From: Clostridia bacterium
GTDB taxonomy: Bacteria; Bacillota; Clostridia; Oscillospirales; CAG-272
Length of the DNA stretch: 7,604 nucleotides
Assembly (NCBI GenBank): GCA_017504335.1
Contig: JAFVRI010000101.1
Span: 1-7,604, forward strand
Direction: 5' to 3'
The notes below the pieces were generated by a model. It was not told where the DNA came from, did no database searches, and saw only the letters and a program-made list of their open reading frames with translations. A program made the translations under genes and the position numbers. Below are positions 6,311-7,604 of this stretch, in pieces (position 1 is the stretch's first letter; each line of letters starts with the position of its first letter).

Positions 6311-7162
6311 TCATGCTCCTTTTTTTATTTCGATGATGCAATCTGTTTCCATCACCGAGTTTGATTGTATGATCTCACCGATGGCATCGGCGCGGACATA
6401 TCCCGAACGCGGATTTTTGACCGAAAGGATCTCTCCTTTGATGTCGGCTTCTACGTGAGAATATTCAAATGCCAGGTCGGTCTCTTCCATGGTGCAGTTG
6501 ATCAGACGAAGATTTTCGCAATAGCAAAGGGGTTGCGTGCCGATGATGCGGCAATCGATCAAGGTCAGCCCGTCGGAATACCAACCAAGATATTCTCCCC
6601 GAACCTCACAGTTTCGCACCGTCACGTTCTTTGCGTGCCAAAAGGCATCCTTGGTATCCAATACGCTGTCCTCAACCAGCGCATTTTCGATATACTGGAA
6701 GGAGTATTTTCCCTTCATATTCAGACGGGAGATGGTAAGATCTCGACATTCAAACAAAAGATAGTCGGATTCCAGATAGGAATCACGGATCTTTATGTCT
6801 TGACAACGCCATCCGAATTCAGTGGAATGAACCACGGTGCCCTCTATGAGCGTGTCTTTGCATTCCCGAAGCGCCTTGGGGGCTTCGAGTCTGCAATGGC
6901 GGAGCGTACCCATGGAGGTATACCACAGGGGGGCGCGTGCGGTTTCGGTCATGTGGCAATCGGTCAGGGAAACATCCTCGGCGTGCCAAAGGGGATACCG
7001 CAGGGCAAAACGGCAGTTATGAATTTTCACGTGCCGAGATTCCTTGAGGGCGGATTCTCCGTCTGCCTCCCCCTCAAAGGTGCATGCCGATACCTCTGTA
7101 TCCCGCAGTCCGTAAAGGGCACGTTCTTCGTCGAAAGTTTGATTGAGAATGGTTTCTTTCAT
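6311..7162 (-). CDS. DUF3737 family right-handed beta-helix protein
   Basis: The 283-residue protein resembles DUF3737 (PF12541) over its full length; I know of no assigned function. The sequence is a run of coils about 18-23 residues long, each with an I/V/L-x-N/D-C/S turn. The ladder positions are C27, C50, C69, C90, G108, S128, N148, S166, C185, C204 and C223, typical of a parallel beta-helix of the pectin-lyase type. The C-terminal part (EILSVKNPRSGYVRAD, near 244-259) leaves the helix and is a conserved family feature as I remember it. No signal peptide is present. It is the first gene of the operon, with AAGGA 6 nt before the ATG at 7162. The last codons encode the ribosome binding site of the next gene. 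A carbohydrate-binding or lyase/hydrolase role is suggested by fold and neighbours only. Confidence 0.85.
   Translation of the reverse strand: MKETILNQTFDEERALYGLRDTEVSACTFEGEADGESALKESRHVKIHNCRFALRYPLWHAEDVSLTDCHMTETARAPLWYTSMGTLRHCRLEAPKALRECKDTLIEGTVVHSTEFGWRCQDIKIRDSYLESDYLLFECRDLTISRLNMKGKYSFQYIENALVEDSVLDTKDAFWHAKNVTVRNCEVRGEYLGWYSDGLTLIDCRIIGTQPLCYCENLRLINCTMEETDLAFEYSHVEADIKGEILSVKNPRSGYVRADAIGEIIQSNSVMETDCIIEIKKGA
6316..6320 (-). promoter_or_regulatory. Ribosome binding site that sets the WbsX-like start
   Basis: AGGAG on the minus strand lies 7 nt from the ATG at 6308, but only 1 nt from an earlier ATG at 6314 and downstream of the one at 6341. The 6308 codon is therefore preferred, giving a protein beginning MKQNIDVAAY. 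The site is embedded in the final Lys-Gly-Ala codons of the DUF3737 gene. Confidence 0.8.
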
Positions 7163-7195
7163 GTAGAATCCTTTTCGAATGATTTAGATGGGTTC

Positions 7196-7204
7196 AGTAT
7201 ATCA
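7196..7204 (-). promoter_or_regulatory. Extended -10 promoter of the five-gene operon
   Basis: On the minus strand TGATATACT gives an extended -10 (TGn plus TATACT at 7201-7196). Initiation near 7189 would leave a leader of about 27 nt before the DUF3737 start codon. The nearest -35 candidate, TTCACA, is 20 nt upstream of the -10 box, which is too far for good contact, so the extended -10 probably carries the activity or an activator helps. No clear operator is visible. Confidence 0.5.
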
Positions 7205-7295
7205 TATATTTATGAATGGTTTGTGAATTTGCGCGTAAAAAGAAAGGGAAAGAATGAAAAAAATTAAAAAAAGATAATTTTTTAACAAATAGGTC

Positions 7296-7324
7296 TTGAT
7301 ATTCGAAAAAATTTGTGGTATAGT
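7296..7324 (+). promoter_or_regulatory. Sigma-A type promoter of pgk
   Basis: TTGATA (7296-7301) and TATAGT (7319-7324) are 17 nt apart, and the -10 box is preceded by TGG, making it also an extended -10. This predicts a strong constitutive promoter, as expected for a glycolytic gene. Transcription should begin near 7331, with a 38-nt leader and AAAGGTGG (7353-7360) as ribosome binding site 8 nt before the ATG. Confidence 0.8.
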
Positions 7325-7368
7325 ATTATGTGGTAAACTTTGAAAAAAATTGAAAGGTGGATATAACA

Positions 7369-7604
7369 ATGACCTACAACAAGAAAACTATTGAAGACAT
7401 TGACGTAGCCGGCAAGCGAGTTCTTGTCCGTTGCGACTTCAATGTACCCCTGAAGGATGGCGTGATCACCTCCGACAAGAGAATCATCGGTGCACTGCCC
7501 ACCATCCAGTACCTCTTGGAGAAGGGCGCGAAGGTAATTCTTTGCTCTCACATGGGCAAGCCCCACAGCATTTTCACCGAGGGCTTCGGTCTGACCAAGA
7601 AGGA
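7369..7604 (+). CDS. pgk: Phosphoglycerate kinase, N-terminal part (cut by window edge)
   Basis: Pgk converts 1,3-bisphosphoglycerate and ADP to 3-phosphoglycerate and ATP in glycolysis, in the cytosol. The visible 78 codons begin the N-terminal substrate domain. The family signature VLVRCDFNVP covers residues 18-27, with substrate contacts R21, D23 and N25, then R38 and the SHMGKP loop (60-65) holding H61. The full protein is normally about 400 residues, so roughly one fifth is present and the rest lies beyond the window. The gene has its own promoter and ribosome binding site and is divergent from the carbohydrate operon. No gap gene precedes it, unlike the common gap-pgk order; whether tpi or gpmI follows is not visible. 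Confidence 0.96.
   Translation, partial: MTYNKKTIEDIDVAGKRVLVRCDFNVPLKDGVITSDKRIIGALPTIQYLLEKGAKVILCSHMGKPHSIFTEGFGLTKK

Noticed and set aside
6309..6341. Longer WbsX-like start at the ATG at 6341, adding 11 residues
   Set aside because: The ribosome binding site lies inside that extension and is correctly spaced only for the ATG at 6308. The extra residues (MHHRNKKRSMT) are the out-of-frame reading of the DUF3737 end.
5415..6458. 347-codon plus-strand open frame opposite the WbsX-like and DUF3737 genes
   Set aside because: It lies antisense across two well-supported genes and their junction, and its translation has no recognisable motif. Long antisense frames are common opposite genes with this codon use.
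6365..7267. 300-codon plus-strand open frame opposite the DUF3737 gene
   Set aside because: It is a shadow of the DUF3737 gene; the beta-helix periodicity is found only in the minus-strand product.
7163..7368. Possible riboswitch, catabolite-repression box or small RNA in the divergent spacer
   Set aside because: I found no conserved riboswitch core, no box matching the cre consensus and no stable stem-loop with a T run; only the two promoters can be supported.
7282..7566. 94-codon minus-strand open frame over the start of pgk
   Set aside because: It crosses the pgk promoter and the conserved Pgk signature on the opposite strand and is not a credible gene.
1..7604. CRISPR arrays, tRNA or rRNA genes, toxin-antitoxin or phage genes
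   Set aside because: Reading both strands showed no regularly spaced direct repeats, no tRNA-like cloverleaf and no small paired genes of such types.

Overview
The window looks like a chromosomal segment of an uncultured or gut-type member of the Clostridia (Bacillota). The grounds are strong purine-rich ribosome binding sites, sigma-A type promoters, closest-seeming protein families (GH78 rhamnosidase with a DCPHRERLGYTGD motif, DUF3737, WbsX-like protein, clostridial-type Pgk), a twin-hairpin intergenic repeat of a kind I remember from Oscillospirales-like genomes, and an IS30-family transposase tail. The exact taxon cannot be fixed from this sequence.

Layout. (1) 1-125: last 40 codons of an IS30-family transposase, truncated by the window edge. 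(2) 126-458: non-coding, with five hairpins in about 130 nt (two small stem-loops, one 32-bp perfect palindrome that resembles a bidirectional terminator, one twin-hairpin dispersed repeat) and then a clear promoter. (3) 459-2618 (+): a single-gene unit encoding a cytoplasmic GH78-type alpha-L-rhamnosidase. (4) 2618-2659: a 19-bp perfect-stem bidirectional terminator whose arms reach into the stop codons of both convergent genes. (5) 7162-2658 (-): a tightly packed five-gene operon, in transcription order DUF3737 beta-helix protein, WbsX/GH99-like TIM-barrel protein, two tandem paralogous sugar isomerase/epimerase-like TIM barrels, and a membrane-anchored alpha/beta hydrolase. Junctions are 2 nt apart, 4-nt ATGA overlap, 4-nt ATGA overlap, and 11 nt apart with the ribosome binding site overlapping the preceding stop codon, which indicates co-transcription and translational coupling. 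(6) 7163-7368: divergent promoter region. (7) 7369 to the end (+): the first 78 codons of phosphoglycerate kinase.

Working together: the rhamnosidase and the operon most plausibly handle a plant- or host-derived rhamnose-containing saccharide or glycoside inside the cell. The GH78 enzyme would release rhamnose, the WbsX/GH99-like protein would cleave or transfer a glycosyl unit, the two metal-dependent TIM barrels would isomerise, epimerise or otherwise rearrange the sugar, and the esterase-like hydrolase would remove an acyl group. This is inference: no transporter, regulator, kinase or oxidoreductase is present in the window to name the substrate. The operon (DUF3737 + WbsX-like + paired TIM barrels + alpha/beta hydrolase) is the part that is least explained and the best candidate for an undescribed pathway. 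I see no CRISPR array, defence system, RNA gene or phage module.
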